Below, one piece after another: positions 32,110-45,640 of a DNA stretch of 64,000 bases. The notes beneath the pieces were generated by a model that saw only the letters and a list, made by a program, of their open reading frames with translations, made no database searches and was not told where the DNA came from. How positions within the stretch are numbered: position 1 is the stretch's first letter; the number at the start of each line of letters is the position of its first letter. The DNA is from Euptelea pleiosperma. Lineage: Eukaryota; Streptophyta; Magnoliopsida; Ranunculales; Eupteleaceae. A program made the translations under genes and the position numbers. The DNA lies in contig CM068549.1 of the NCBI GenBank assembly GCA_035048495.1, positions 9,348,000-9,411,999 on the forward strand, given 5' to 3'.

Positions 32110-33632
32110 GGGTGATTTCCAATGTTCTCCAAAAGTTTTCTAGAATTTCAAAAATGTGTCAAATACCCTGACTTTGATTAGCTGAAAACCTCCGTTAAGT
32201 CAGTATTGAGGATGTCAATTTTTGTTAGCGTTGAGTCAAGTCAAGCGTGACTACAGCAGGTTTGAAAACTCAGAAAAACTCAGATTTGGCACAATTGTAC
32301 ACTATCAACATCAGAGTCATCCTAAGTTTTGAAACTCTAGAGATCCTATGAGAATGATTGTGGAGACCTAACCCAGTGAGCTTTCGAGCCTTTAATCATT
32401 TCAGAGAGTTATACAATAATCCTGAGTCAATGGATGACTCACTATTCTTCATACCCGCAATATTCGTTGAGAGATCTCATTATCTTTTGCTTCGATCATA
32501 AAACTCGGAACGACATCAACATTGGATTACTATGACAGAACCTTCTCTGTATCCAGTCAAGACAGTATACATGATAGTGCAAACCCTAGAAAATGATTTA
32601 GGCCACTTTTCCGAACCATTCAGCCTTTTTACTCACCTGAATTATACTTCACTAGAAACCCCTTGAGCCATTCTATAAAAGCCTTTTCTTTGTAAACCCA
32701 TCAACCTAAAATCCAGTCCAGCTACGAAGCATGACTGGCTACCCTTATTTTGAGATGGATAAAAGAATAACTGATATGGGTGTACCGTGAAAAAGAAAAG
32801 TAAAGAAGAAGACTCAAAAGGAAAAGAAAATGGTTCAAGCCAAAAACAAAATATAGAAAGAAAGTATGAAGAAGAGCTGAAAAGAAATTGAGCAGTCTCA
32901 GAAATATCAAGAACAAGAGAAAAATATGAAAAAAGGAAAAAGAACTAGATAATGGTGTTACGTCGCAGGAAAAATGCAAGAAAATGACAATATCCTCTCA
33001 AGATCTTTGAAATCCTGTATTCCTTTATCTCTCTACACCTGACCTAAGCCTCATTACAACCCAGGAAAGTCCTACTTGATTCTAGGATAGTACGATCATA
33101 AAATGTGGAGATTGGAGAAGGAGAAGCTATAGAGTTTGATCTGACGTTCCCGAGTGAAGTGGTATTCCAATCATGAGATCTTCTTCTGTTAAAGATGTCC
33201 TTCCTTCAAATAAAACATATGTGAGATCTTTTGCCTCTTTATATTAAATACATCTCCTCACATATAAATTGAGAGAAAAGAAGAAAACCCTTCTTGTGTG
33301 ATTCTATTCTGAGTGCTAAACATGTGAGATTTGAGGTCGAGGCAGAAAAACTTAGAGGTGATCTGGAAATCTTTACTGTCGGATGATGAGAATGTTGAGC
33401 ACACACACACGCAGAGTCTGACTATTCTGGGTCATGATTATCAGTCTGTAGTCTTGCCAAAACTTTCAAACTCTTCGCTAGCATGTAACTGTTTTTGCAT
33501 CCATTCAATAATTTGACGAACGGTGTTTTCCCGGAGCTAATATGAAAAAGTGTGCAGCATGTGCAGAGCCCTTTTAAGCTCATTTATTTCGCACTAATTG
33601 CCAAGGATTGGCAATATGCTGGTTGGGGGTTG
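32110..33632 (+). other. Athila 3' noncoding region (third copy)
   Basis: No gene. Colinear with 57294-58827, including the CACACACACACGCAGA run near 33402 and the GGTTGGGGGTTG tract next to the LTR. Confidence 0.85.
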
Positions 33633-34595
33633 TGATCTTCGCTCAAAAGTGCTTATTTTAAGCAATTATCCTGTTAGCGTTATTGCATTCTCCCACGTTA
33701 AAATACTCTATTTATCTACTTTTCTGCGTAAGAGTCTCTTTTGTTGCGTAGAACACACTTTTCTGGACGAAATGGTATATTTGCATGCATTAAACACATT
33801 TTCGAAAGTCTAGACATGAAGTCATTCTGATAGAGTCTCATTACGCGCTTCTTCTATCGCAGGAAACCCCGATGGGACAATTCTCGAGACTTGCAAGCCC
33901 ACATCGATCAGGAAAGCCCATTATCAAAGCTTAAAGAGCCCACATGCTATGACTAGAAGATATGGGCCAAATATGGGCTGAATAAGAGGACCAAAAAGCC
34001 GGCCCAAAGAACGAAGAGAGTAGGAGAGCCAATGACCAAGAGACGGACCAAAGCGTTTAAAGCCACATGAGTCAGCAAAGAATGATGGTCGACTCTACTG
34101 GAGAAGCGTGAGGATGGTCACAGTGAAGACCAGGGTTCCAGACCCTCCGCCAGTGCTTTTCTCTCTATTTTCTGATACTTTCTCTCTCATCTCTCCTTAT
34201 TCTCTCTCTCTCTTCATCTCTCGGTCCTCGAATCTACTGACCTAACCCCAGAACTCCTGCCCATCGGCTCTATCTCATCTCCCTTAGCTTTCTGACCGTT
34301 GGATCTTCCATCGGACCGTTGGATCTTCAATCGGACCGTTGGATCTCTCTAGATCCGTCGATCTACCAATCTGAGTCCCAATCAAGTCACCATCCATCCG
34401 ATCGCCATCAGACTGTCTGTCACATCATCTTGTGAGACGATGGACATCATCAATCCATGAGGGCCAATAGCCGGGCCCATCTTCATCGACCCGCTGTCCG
34501 ACCAGTTAGTGGACCCCGCGAATTTCAAAAATAATTTTAATTAAATGGGGGGTCCACTAATTGGGGAGATTCCCCATAGAAAAGTAGGTTTTTAC

Positions 34596-34607
<12 letters not shown>

Positions 34608-34649
<42 letters not shown>
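34608..34649. repeat. TA dinucleotide microsatellite
   Basis: About 21 TA units upstream of the TATA-like region of this Athila LTR. The equivalent position is A-rich in the intact copy and a shorter TA run in the 27968-30898 LTR. Confidence 0.95.
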
Positions 34650-34652
<3 letters not shown>

Positions 34653-34850
34653 TCGTATTTTTTATTTTCAAAAAATACCCTATTTCCATTAAAGGAAATA
34701 GGGAGCTTTAAAAGGAGAAGGATAGGGGTTCATTCGAACCCTAATCCCCCTCCTATCTTTTCCTCTCTTCCCCCCTTTCAATCCCCCCCACGTTCTCCCT
34801 CCACCGGTGGACCCTTCTTCTTCTTCTTCTTCTTCTTCTTCATTTACCGG

Positions 34851-34870
34851 CCGGAGTTGCAGAACTCCGG
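34851..34870. repeat. shortened dyad in Athila LTR
   Basis: CCGGAGTT and AACTCCGG around GCAG. It is a shortened form of the 25-bp dyad, having lost bases near its centre. Confidence 0.85.
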
Positions 34871-35034
34871 CCACCTCGTCTTCTTCACGTTCTTCTTCTT
34901 CTATTCTTCTCCACCACGACCTGTGCGCCGCCACCGTCGTTAGTTGCACCTGTCCGTCCAAGTACCACCCTCCCTCTCCTTCTCTTTCTGCTTCTTCTTC
35001 TTCTTCTACCGCCGGTCTTCTTCTTCTTCTACCG

Positions 35035-35060
35035 CCGGAGTTGCAGGTTTGCAACTCTGG
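35035..35060. repeat. second dyad in the same Athila LTR (one mismatch)
   Basis: CCGGAGTTGCAG... against ...TGCAACTCTGG, with one mismatch in the right arm, 165 bp after the first dyad. Confidence 0.8.
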
Positions 35061-36386
35061 CTGCATGCAACTTTTCCTCTCTTCCTCTCCACCATCCTGG
35101 CCCTCTCTTCCTTCTTCTGATGTCATCTATCCAAACCATCCTGCAAGAAGATGCCTCTGCCTTGCTGCTAGCAACAAAACCAGCACTGCCCTCATCTTCT
35201 CAACTGGTCCGGCCATGACGTGAGTAGAAGGGACCACCATCAACTGGTTCGTCATTCCCATTTGGCATGCACCACCACTTGAAGATCTAGCACCGCCTCC
35301 TCCACGGTCTTCATCTCGTTGCTGCCTCTCTCTTGGGCAGCAACGCAGGTTTTGCAAAGAACGGCTTCAAATGGTGGTTCTTCCACCGGCTCGTCACCAT
35401 ACGCTGGAGTCTTCTTCCTCACCACTCCGCCTCCAGCAACACCACCGTCCTTCCTCCTCCGCTAGGAACATGCAACTGTTGGCCATCCTCCAAACTCCGC
35501 CTCCTTGCTCCGCCTCCCTCTTCCACGGCCTGCAACGTGCACATCCTCGGTGCACCACCGCTTGAACCAGCAACTGGCATATCTGGTGAACCACCTCCAA
35601 CCAGGGTGTGGTCAACCTACAAGTTGCACGCTGGACAGCAACCTCCTGAGCCACCATATCAGCAACATCTTCACTGATTTCGGTCACCTGCAACTATCTT
35701 TTGTTTGTCGATCACAACACCACCATCTTCTCATTGGCTGACCGGTCTGCTCTCAAACTTCGGGAAGCAACCCGACCAATAAATCGCGGGGTGCTCTTCT
35801 CTAATGCAGCGTCTGTCTACATGGTGCACTCCTCAACTCAAATCATCAGTAGATGGCCCACAAGGAGAATGTAACTCTTCTCATGGCCATCACCGGCTAG
35901 CAAGCGACACCCCTCCACCACTTGGCTGGACCATTCCCTGAGTATCAACACCATTCACATGGCCGAATCTAGGTAAGTCAAGGTGAACCTTCTCTCTTCT
36001 CTTTTCTCTCTCGTACTCTCTCTCTCTCTAGGTTTCTCTGGATCTCTTTGTTTCTCTCTCTCCACTTCATTTTCTCTCTCTAACTCTCTAGAATTTTCTT
36101 CCTTAAAATTACTTTTTAGTTTATCTTATTTTATTTTATTCAAGCATTGTAATAGACATTTTGATCACTGAATAATGAAGTTTGTTTTTATCTATTATTT
36201 CTTGTAATATTCTGTCAGTTTTGTTCTGATTCGTGCTAATCCGACTAATTCCGAGTGCGGATTGACATCCGACACAAGCCACTGTGCAAAATTGCTCATT
36301 CTACAGGTTAAAGGTTTCGGATTAATTAAAAATGTGTTGAAGTTAGGGTTTTCGTAAACCGACGACGCGGAAAAACCCTACTTTCA

Positions 36387-39300
36387 GACTTTGACGCCCA
36401 AATCAGGCGAACGAGGTCGGAATCTCCCGAAACTTCTTCCAACACTTCAAACGTATTGAAACGAATGTGTTGGAAGAGACGGGTGAAATTTTGAGGTCGG
36501 GTTAGAAAATTATAGTCATTTGTAAGTTTAGGCATTTAAGAGTTAGAACGGATATCCATTTCGGGACTTCGACGCCCAAATTGGGCAAACGAGGTCGGAA
36601 TCTCTACTTCTTCCAACACTTCAAACGTGTTGAAACAAATGTGTTGAAAGAGACATGGTCAAATTCTGAGGTCAGCTTAGAAAACTATAGTCATTTGTAC
36701 GTTTAGGCATTGAAGAGTTTGAAGTGAGATCCATTTCGGGATTTCGACGCCCAAATTGGGCGAACGAGGTCAGAATCTCTCGAAGCTTCTTCCAACACTT
36801 TAAACAGATTAAAACAATTGTGTTGGAAGAGACGGGGGGTCAAATTCCGAGGTCTGGTTAGAAAATTATAGTCATTTGTAGGTTTAGGCATTTAAGACTT
36901 AGAACTGAAATTTGTTTCCGGACTTCGACGCCCAAATCGGGCAAACGAGGTCAGAATCTCCCGAAACTTCTTCCAACACTTCAAACGTATTGAAACAAAT
37001 GTGTTGGAAGAGATGGGGTTAAATTTCGAGGTCGGGTTGAAAACTATAGTCATTTGTAAGTTTAGGCATTTAAGATTTAGAACTGAAATCCATTTCGTGA
37101 CTTCAACGCCCAAATCGGGTGAACGAGGTTGGAATCTCTCGAAACTTCTCCCAACACTTTAAACGTATTAAAACAAATCTGTTGGAAGAGACGAGGTGAA
37201 ATTTTGAGGTCGGGTTAGAAAATTATAGTCATTTGTACGTTTAGGCATTTAAGACTTAGAACTGAAATCCGTTTTCGGGACTACGACGCCCAAATCGGGC
37301 AAACGAGGTCGGAATCTTCCGAAACTTCTTCCAACACTTCAAACGTATTGAGACAAATGTGTTGGAAGAGACATGGTCAAATTCTGAGGTCGGGTGTGAA
37401 AATTATAGTCATTTGTAGGTTTAGGCACTTAAGAGTTAGAACTGAACTCCATTTCGGTACTTCGACGCCTAAATTGGGAAAACGAGGTCAGAATCTCCTG
37501 AAACTTCTTCCAACATTTCAAACGTATTGAAACAAATGTGTTGGAAGAGACGGGGCCAAATTCCTAGGTCAGGTTAGAAAACTATTGTCATTTGTAGGTT
37601 TAGGCATTTACGACTTAGAACTGAAATCCATTTCGGGACTTCGACGCCCAAATCGCGCAAACGAGGTCGAAATCGCCCGAAACTTCTTCCAACACTTCAA
37701 ATGTGTTGAAACAAATGTGTAGGAAGAGACGGGGTTAAATTCCGACGTTCGGTTGGGAGATTGAAGTCATTTGTAGGTTTAAGAATTTAAGAGTTAGAAC
37801 TAAAATCCATTCCGGGATTTCGACGCCCAAATTAGACAAACAAGGTCGGAATCTCCCGAATCTTTTTCCAACACTTCAAACGTGTTGAAACGTGTTGGAA
37901 GAGACATGGTCAAATTCCGAGGTCAGTTTGGAAACTATAGTCATTTGTAGGTTTAGGCATTGAAGAGTTAGAAGTGAAATCCATTTTGGGACTTCGACGA
38001 TCAAATCGGGCGAACGAGGTCGGAATCTCCCGAAACTTCTTCCAACACTTCAAACGTATTGCAAAAAATGTGTTAGAAGAGACGGGGTCAAATTCCTAGG
38101 TCGGGTTAGAAAACTATAGTCATTTGTAGGTTTAGGCATTTAAGAGTTAGAACTGAAATCCATTTTGGGACTTCAACGCCCGAATCGGGCAAACGAGGTC
38201 AGAATCTCCCGAAAGTTCTTCCAACACTTCAAACGTATTGAAACAAATGTGTTGGAAGAGACGGGGTCAAATTCCAAGGTCGGGTTACAAAACTAAAGGC
38301 ATTTAAGAGTTCGAACTGAAATCCATTTCGGGACTACGACGCCTAAATTACGCAAACGAGGTCAGAATCTACCGAAACTTCTTCGAACACTTCAAACGTA
38401 TTGAAACAAATGTGTTGGAAGAGACGGGGTCAAATTCCGAGGTCGTATTAGAAAATTATAGTCATCTGTAGGGTTAGGCATTTAAGACTTAGAACTGAAA
38501 TCCATTTTGGGACTTCGACGCCAAAATTGGGAAAACGAGGTCAAAATCTCCCAAAACTTCTTCAAACACTTCAAATGTGTTGAAACAAATGTGTTGGAAG
38601 AGACGAGGTCAAATTCCGACCTTCGGTTAGGAGATTGTAGTCATTTGTAGGTTTAAACATTTAAGAGTTAGAACTGAAATCCATTTCGGAACTTCGACGC
38701 CCAAATTGGGTAAACGAGGTCGGAATCTCCCGAAACTTCTTCTAACACTTTAAACGTATTGAAACAAATGTGTTGGAAGAGACATTGTCAAATTCCATGG
38801 TCGGGTTAGAAAATTTTAGTCATTTGTAGGTTTAGGCATTTAAGACTTAGAACAGAAATCCATTTCGGGACTTCGATGCCCAAATTGTGCAAACGAAATC
38901 TGAATCTCCCGAAACTGTTTCCAACACTTCAAACGTATTGAAAGAAATGTGTTGGAAGAGACGGGGTCAAATTCCGATGTCGGGTTAGAAATTTATAGTC
39001 ATTTGTAAGTTTAGGCATTTAAGACTTAGAACTGAACTTCATTTCGGGACTTCAATGCCTAAATTGGGAAAACGAGGTCAAAATCTCCCGAAACTTCTTC
39101 CAACACTTCAAACGTATTGAAACAAATGTGTTGGAAGAGATGGGGCCAAATTCCTAGGTCGGGTTAGAAAACTATAGTCATTTGTAGGTTTAGGCATTTA
39201 CGACTTAGAACTGAAATCCATTTCGGGACTTCGACGCCCAAATCAGGCAAACGAGGTCGAAATCTCCCGAAATTTCTTCCATCACTTCAAATGTATTGAA

Positions 39301-42300
39301 ACAAATGTGTTGAAGAGACGGGGTCAAATTCCGAGGTCGGGTTAGAAAATTCTAGTCTTTTGTAGGTTTTGGCAATTAAGACTTAGAACTGAAATCCATT
39401 TCCAGACTTTGACGCCCAAATCGGGCAAACGAGGTCAGAATCTCCCAGAACTTCTTCCAACACTTCAAATGTGTTGAAACAAATGTGTTAGAAAAGACGG
39501 GGTCAAATTTCGTCGTTCATTTGGGAAATTGTAGTCATTTATATGTGTTGGCATTTAAGAATTAGAACTGACATCCATTTCGGGACTTCGACGCCCGAAT
39601 CGGGCAAACGAGGTCGGAATCTCCCAAAACTTCTTCCAACACTTCAAACGTATTGAAACGAATGTGTTGTAAGAGACGGGGTCAAATTTCGAGGTCAGGT
39701 TTGAAAACTATAGTATTTGTAAGTTTAGGCATTTAAGAGTTAGAACTGAAATCTATTTCGGGACTTCGACGCCTAAATTGCGCAAACGAGGTCAGAATCT
39801 CCCGAAACTTCTTCCAACACTTCAAACGTATTGAAACAAATGTGTTGGAAGAGACGGGGTCAAATTCCTAGGTCGGGTTAGAAAACTATAGTCATTTGTA
39901 GGTTTAGGCATTTAAGACTTAGAACTAAAATCCATTTCGGGACTTCGACGCCCAAATCGTGCAAAGGAGGTCGGAATCTCCCGAATCTTCTTCCAATAGT
40001 TCAAACGTATTGAAACAAATGTGTTGGAAGAGACGGGGTCAAATTCTGAGGTCGGGTTAGAAAATTATAGTCATTTGTAAGTTTAGGCATTTAAGAGTTT
40101 GAACTGAACTCCATTTCTGGACTTCGACGCTTAAATTAGGCAAACGAGGTCAAAATCTCCCGAAAACTTCTTCCAACACTTCCAACGTATTGTAACAAAT
40201 GTGTTGGAAGAGACGGGGTCAAATTCTGATGTCGGGTTAGAAAATTATAGTCATTTCTAGGTTTCAACATTTAAGACTTAGATCTGAAATTCATGTCGGG
40301 ACTTCGACGCCAAATCGGGCAAACGAGGTCGGAATCTCCCGGACCTTCTTCCAACACTTCAAATGTTTTGAAACAAATGTGTTGGAAGAGATGGGGTCAA
40401 ATTCCTAGGTTGGGTTAGAAAATTATAGTCATTTGTAGGTATAGGCATTTAAGACTTTGAACTGAAATCCATTTCGGGACTTCGACGCCCAAATTGTGCA
40501 AAGGAGGTCGGAATCTCCCAAAACTTCTTCCAACACTTCAAACGTATTGAAACAAATGTGTTGGAAGAGACGGGGTCAAATTCTGAGGTCGAGTTAGAAA
40601 ATTATAGTCATTTGTAAGTTTAGGCATTTAAGAATTAGAACTGAACTCCATTTCGGGACTTCGACGCCTAAATTGGGCAAACGAGGTCAGAATCTCTAGA
40701 AACTTCTTCCAACACTTCAAACGTATTGAAACAAATGTGTTGCAAGAAACGGGGTCAAATTCCTAGGTCGGGTTAGAAAACTATAGTCCTTTGTAGGTTT
40801 ATGCATTTAAGACTAAGAACTGAAATCCATTTCGGTACTTCGACGCCCGAATCGGGCAAAACGATGTCGGAATCTCCTGAAACTTCTTTCAATACTTAAA
40901 ACATGTTGAAACAAATGTGTGGGAAGAGACATGGTCAAATTCCGAGGTCGGGTTTGAAAATTATAGTCATTTGTAAGTTTAGGCATTTAAGAGTTAGAAC
41001 TGAAATCCATTTCGGGACTTCGACGCCCAAATTGGGCAAACGAGGTCAGAATCTCCCGAAACTTCTTCTAATACTTCAAACGTATTGAAACAAATGTGTT
41101 GGAAGAGACGGGGTCAAATTCCTAGATCGGGTTACAAAACTATAGTCATTTGTAGGTTTAGGCATTTGAGACTTAGAACTGAAATCCATTTCGGGACTTC
41201 GACGCCCAAATCGCGCCAACTAGATCAGAATCGCCCAAAACTTCTTCCAACACTTCAAATGTGTTGAAACAAATCTGTAGGAAGAGACGGGGTTAAATTC
41301 CGACGTTCGGTTGGGAGATTGTAGTCATTTGTATGTTTAAGAATTTAAGAGTCAGAACTAAAATCCATTCCGGGATTTCGACACCAAAATTAGGCAAACG
41401 AGGTCGGAATCTCCCGAAACTTCTTCCAACACTTCAAACGTGTTGAAACAAATGTGTTAGAAAAGACGGGGTCAAATTCTGACATTCGTTTGGGAGATTG
41501 TAGTCATTTATATGTGTTGGCATTTAAGAGTTACAACAAAATCCATTTCGGGACTTTCACGCCTAAATTGGGCAAACGAGGTCAGAATTTCCCGAAACTT
41601 CTTCCAACACTTCAAACGTATTGAAACAAATGTGTTGGAAGAGATGGGGTCAAATTTCGAGGTCGGGTTAGAAAATTATAGTCATTTATAGGTTTAGGCA
41701 TTTAAGACTAAGAATTGAAATCCATTTCGGGACTTCGACGCCCGAATCGGGCAAATGAGGTCGGAATCTCCCGAAACTTCTTCCAACACTTCAAACGTGT
41801 TGAAACAAATGTGTTAAAAAAGACGGGGTCAAATTCCGACGTTCGTTTGGGAGATTGTAGTCATTTATATGTGTTGGCATTTAAGAGTTAGAACTGAAAT
41901 CCATTTTGGGACTTCGACGCCCAAATTGGGCAAACGAGATCTGAATCTCCCAAAACTTCTTCCGATACTTCAAACGTATTGAAACAAATGTGTTGGAAGA
42001 GACGGGGTGAAATTCTGAGGTCAGGTTACAAAACTATAGTCATTTGTAAGTTTAGGCATTTAAGAGTTCGAACTGAAATCCATTTCGGGACTTCGACGCC
42101 TAAATTACGCAAACGAGGTCAGAATCTCCCGAAACTTCTTCCAACACTTCAAACATATTGAAACAAATGTGTTGGAAGAGACGGGGTCAAATTCCGAGGT
42201 CGGGTTAGAAAATTATAGTCATTTGTAGGTTTTGGCAATTAAGACTTAGAACTGAAATCCATTTCGAAACTTCGACGCCCGAATCGAGCAAACGAGGTCG

Positions 42301-42751
42301 GAATCTCCCGAAACTTCTTCTAACACTTCAAACGTATTGAAACAAATGTGTTGGAAGATGGGGTGAAATTCTGAGGTCGGGTTACAAGACTATAGTCATT
42401 TGTAAGTTTAGGCATTTAAGAGTTGGAACTGAAATCTATTTCGGGACTTCGACGCCTAAATTACGCAAACGAGGTCAGAATCTCCCGAAACTTCTTCCAA
42501 CACATCAAACGTATTGAAAAAAATGTGTTGGAAGAGACGGGGTCAAATTCCGAGGTCGTATTAGAAAATTATAGTCATTTGTTGGGTTAGGCATTTAAGA
42601 CTTAGAACTGAAATCCATTTCGGGACTTCGACGCCCAAATTGGGCAAACGAGGTCGGAATCTCCCGAAACTTCTTCCAACACTTCAAACGTATTGAAACA
42701 AATATGTTGGAAGAGATGGGGTCAAATTCCTAGGTCGGGTTAGAAAACTAT
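36387..42751. repeat. 179-bp satellite array, block 4 (longest)
   Basis: About 35 monomers. From about 37540 to 42330 the variant order repeats that of blocks 1 and 2 (about 430-2182 then 5491-8800). This includes the GTGTAGGAAGAG monomer, the monomer shortened to GTGTTGAAACGTGTTGGAAG (37880), the CAATTAAGACTTAGAAC monomer and the ATCTGAAATTCATGTCGGG monomer. This part lacks the Athila and copia insertions. The block ends at the target actat (42747-42751). Confidence 0.95.
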
Positions 42752-44109
42752 TGTAATACCCTGAACTTTTGTTCTAGGGTATTACGGTAAATTCACCTAA
42801 TAAATGAAAACCTGAAACTTTTTCAGACTCTTATTATTATTTTTATGGTTTAATATCATTGTTGAGTATGTATATTTAATTTGGTTTCATTATGACAACT
42901 TTGAAAAACTTGCTATTTTTGAAACTCGCACTTTATGGCTAAATTCTTGCTAAAAATAATGAATCATAACTTGCAGGAGACTTTTTCTTTCCCCAGCTAA
43001 CATTACAGAACTTTTATAAAAAAAAATTATTTTGTAGGCCCGAGACACCAAAAATATTTCTATTTTATCTTTACCAACTTACCTGTGAAATTTGGAACCT
43101 TCCTTGAGACATGAAAACCCTAGCGGGAGATTTCGGGAGATTTTGACAAAAATAATATTTTCGTAATTTTTGAACTTTTCTATCATTCTTATATTTTTTA
43201 AATAATATTTAATTATATTTTATTTATTTAATAGGAGTGTGGGACCCACGAATCACTTTCGGGTCATTTCGATGTCACTTGACACTTTTCCGGTGCTTTG
43301 AACGTTTTTATGATTTTTATGTATTTAGACTATTTTTATGTGATTTCTGTGTGTGACATGTGTCAATACCTTATTGTATGGACTTTTAAATTATATAATA
43401 TAGTTTGATTGAATTAATTTATAATTATTTGTGTTATGATTGTTGGGTGGGGCCATATGGCCAATCTAGATACCTTTTGGGCTTAATAATATTCTTAAAT
43501 AAAGCCTATTGATGTATATGGGCCTTGGGCCCATTCCTAACCCATTAATAGTGTAAAATATAAGTTTTTGAGGATTGAAAAAGTCATCCCTTTGATAGTT
43601 ACGAATTTCAACAAAATAAAAATCCTAATCCTTCCCTAAACCTATTTATGAAAAACCCTAAAGCTTTAGAAGCTTTCATAAACCCAATTCCATCGAAGGA
43701 TAGAGCAAGTTCCATTAAATCTTCATCCGAGCACCGATCGCACTCGAGCAAGAAGGGAGAATTGACGGGGACTCTGATTTGAAGAACATACTCCGAGGAG
43801 AGGACGATCCGATGACTTTCAAATTTGAAGAAACTTTTGATTTTCATTAAAATTCAAGAAACCTTGAGGTAAGTGCGCTTGATCCATCCTATACTTGTTT
43901 TTCTTCAAGATTTTGTTTATCTTTCATTAGATAATGGTTGATACTCATTATAAATTATTTTCAACAATATTTATTTTATTCTTATTGGGTTGATCTTTAT
44001 TTTGGGCCACCATGATGGGTTGGGCCATCGTCTATTTTGTACCTATAACGGATGATTATGTTTTTTATCATTTTCGTTGTATTTTCATAATTAAAATATT
44101 TTTATAATT

Positions 44110-45150
44110 ATTTTTTTTAAATACCTCTGTGAATTTATTTTTCAAAACCGTTTAGTTTATATTTTTCTGATTTTTATTGATTAAGTTATGATTTTTCTAA
44201 GTTGTATGACTTTACCAAAAAACCCAGAATTTCAGATTTTACACGGTCCGATTCACCTGGGATTTCGATCTATATTTTTAATCTAAATATTTTTTTAATT
44301 ATTTTTCATAGATACCTCTATCAATTTAATTTCTAGAACCTTTGAGTTTATATTTTTCTGATTTTTATTGATTAAGTTATGATTTTTCAAACGTACTGGA
44401 CTTTTCTGTAAAACCCAGAATTCCAGATTTTATACAGTCCACTTTACCTGAGATTTCGATTCATATTTTTAATCTAAATATTTTTCTAATTATTTTTCAC
44501 AGATATCTCTATTAATCTAGTTTCTAGAACCTTTGCGTTTATATTTTTCTGATTTGTATTGATTAAGTTATGATTTTTCAAACGTGCTAGACTTTTCTGT
44601 AAAACCCAGAATTCTAGATTTTATACAGTCCACTTTACCTGAGATTTCGATCCATAATTTTAACCTAAATATTTTTATAATTATTTTTCACAGATATCTC
44701 TATCAATCTAGTTTCTAGAACCTTTGAGTTTATATTTTTCTGATCTGTATTGATTAAGTTATGATTTTTCAAACGTGCTAGACTTTTCTGTAAAACCAAG
44801 AATTTCAGATTTTACACGGTCCACTTCACTTGAGATTTCAATCTATATTTTTAACCTAAATATTTTTTTAATTATTTTATATAGATACCTGTATCAATTT
44901 AGTTTCTATAACCCTTGAGTTTGTATTTTTCTGATATGTATTGATTAAGTTATGAGTTTTTAAATGTGCGAGACTTTTCTGTATCCCGGATTCTGTCCGG
45001 CCCAATTAATTAAGAGTTTTGACCTATATTTTGAAACTGAATATTTTTCTATTTATTTTTCCTCAAAACCTTTATGAATCTAGTCTTTAAATCCATTGAG
45101 TTTATATTTTTCTAATTCATATTTATTTAGTTATGATTTTTATAATATAC
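44110..45150. repeat. 190-bp tandem repeat in the giant 5' LTR (6 units)
   Basis: Units marked by ATACCTCTATCAAT-type starts at about 44125, 44310, 44505, 44695, 44887 and 45068. Each contains TCTAGAACCTTTGAGTTTAT and GATTAAGTTATGATTTTTC or variants. The outer units are most diverged. The other LTR has seven units. Confidence 0.9.
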
Positions 45151-45245
45151 AGTACATTTTTTGTAAAAAAATCTATTAATTGTTCGTGGTTCGGTCATGA
45201 TTGTTAACTATTAAGGTTTTAACCTTGTTGTTTGACTGAACCCTA

Positions 45246-45640
45246 TATGGTTTGACCTATACCTGTATGCATGGGGATCCCACCCATGTGTCTTGGATCT
45301 CTCATAGGGTTCGGCCAAGTGTCTCGGATCCCTTTTTAGGGTTCGACCTTGTGTCATGGATCCCTCATAGAGTTCGGCCATGGCGTGTTGGATTCTCTTA
45401 CGATTTTTACTTATATTATTTATCGATGTTGATTGTGATATTTGGTCATGTCTTATTGACTATTATACCTAGATGGTTCGACCTATACTTATATGCATGG
45501 GGATCCCACCCATGTGTCTTGGATCCCTCATAGGGTTCGGCCAAGTGTCTTGGATCCCTCTTTAGGGTTCGACCTTGTGTCATGGATCCCTCATAGGGTT
45601 CGGCCATGGTGTATTGGATTGTCTAGTGATTTTCACTTAT
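45246..45640. repeat. two-unit ~230-bp repeat with GGATCC-rich subrepeats
   Basis: TATGCATGGGGATCCCACCC recurs at about 45266 and 45493. Within each unit, words of about 31 bp (CTTGGATCCCTCATAGGGTT and relatives) recur three times. The same arrangement is at about 62546-62940. The open frames across it are repeat artefacts. Confidence 0.88.

Larger units (their letters stand above)
32082..36386 (+). mobile_element. 3' part of an Athila element (noncoding region plus LTR)
   Basis: Starts with a 28-bp filler, then carries the Athila 3' noncoding region from the equivalent of 57293 onward (32109-33632) and a complete LTR (33633-36386). The 5' LTR, gag, pol and the first part of the 3' region are gone. 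After the LTR the satellite resumes with gacttTGACGCCCAAATC. No target duplication can be checked because the left end is deleted. It is non-coding and defective. Confidence 0.9.
33633..36386 (+). repeat. Athila 3' LTR, 2.75 kb
   Basis: Runs from TGATCTTCGC (one base changed from TGATATTCGC) to CCTACTTTCA. Contains the perfect 12-bp inverted pair TTAGTGGACCCC (34506-34517) and GGGGTCCACTAA (34549-34560), a TA microsatellite (34608-34649), a TTC microsatellite (about 34814-34842) and two CCGGAGTT dyads (34851-34870 and 35035-35060). The region after about 34900 is unlike the other copies. Its serine-rich open frames are low complexity. Confidence 0.9.

Noticed and set aside
41085..42161. Recurring 60-75-residue open frames (MKQMCWKRRGQ...) in the satellite
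   Set aside because: They recur once per monomer wherever the 179-bp repeat happens to lack a stop, and end at the same repeat position. No selection or start context supports coding.
43608..43847. 79-residue minus-strand frame, repeated at 60717-60956
   Set aside because: It lies in the same place in both LTRs of one element, so its conservation reflects LTR identity. No known domain.
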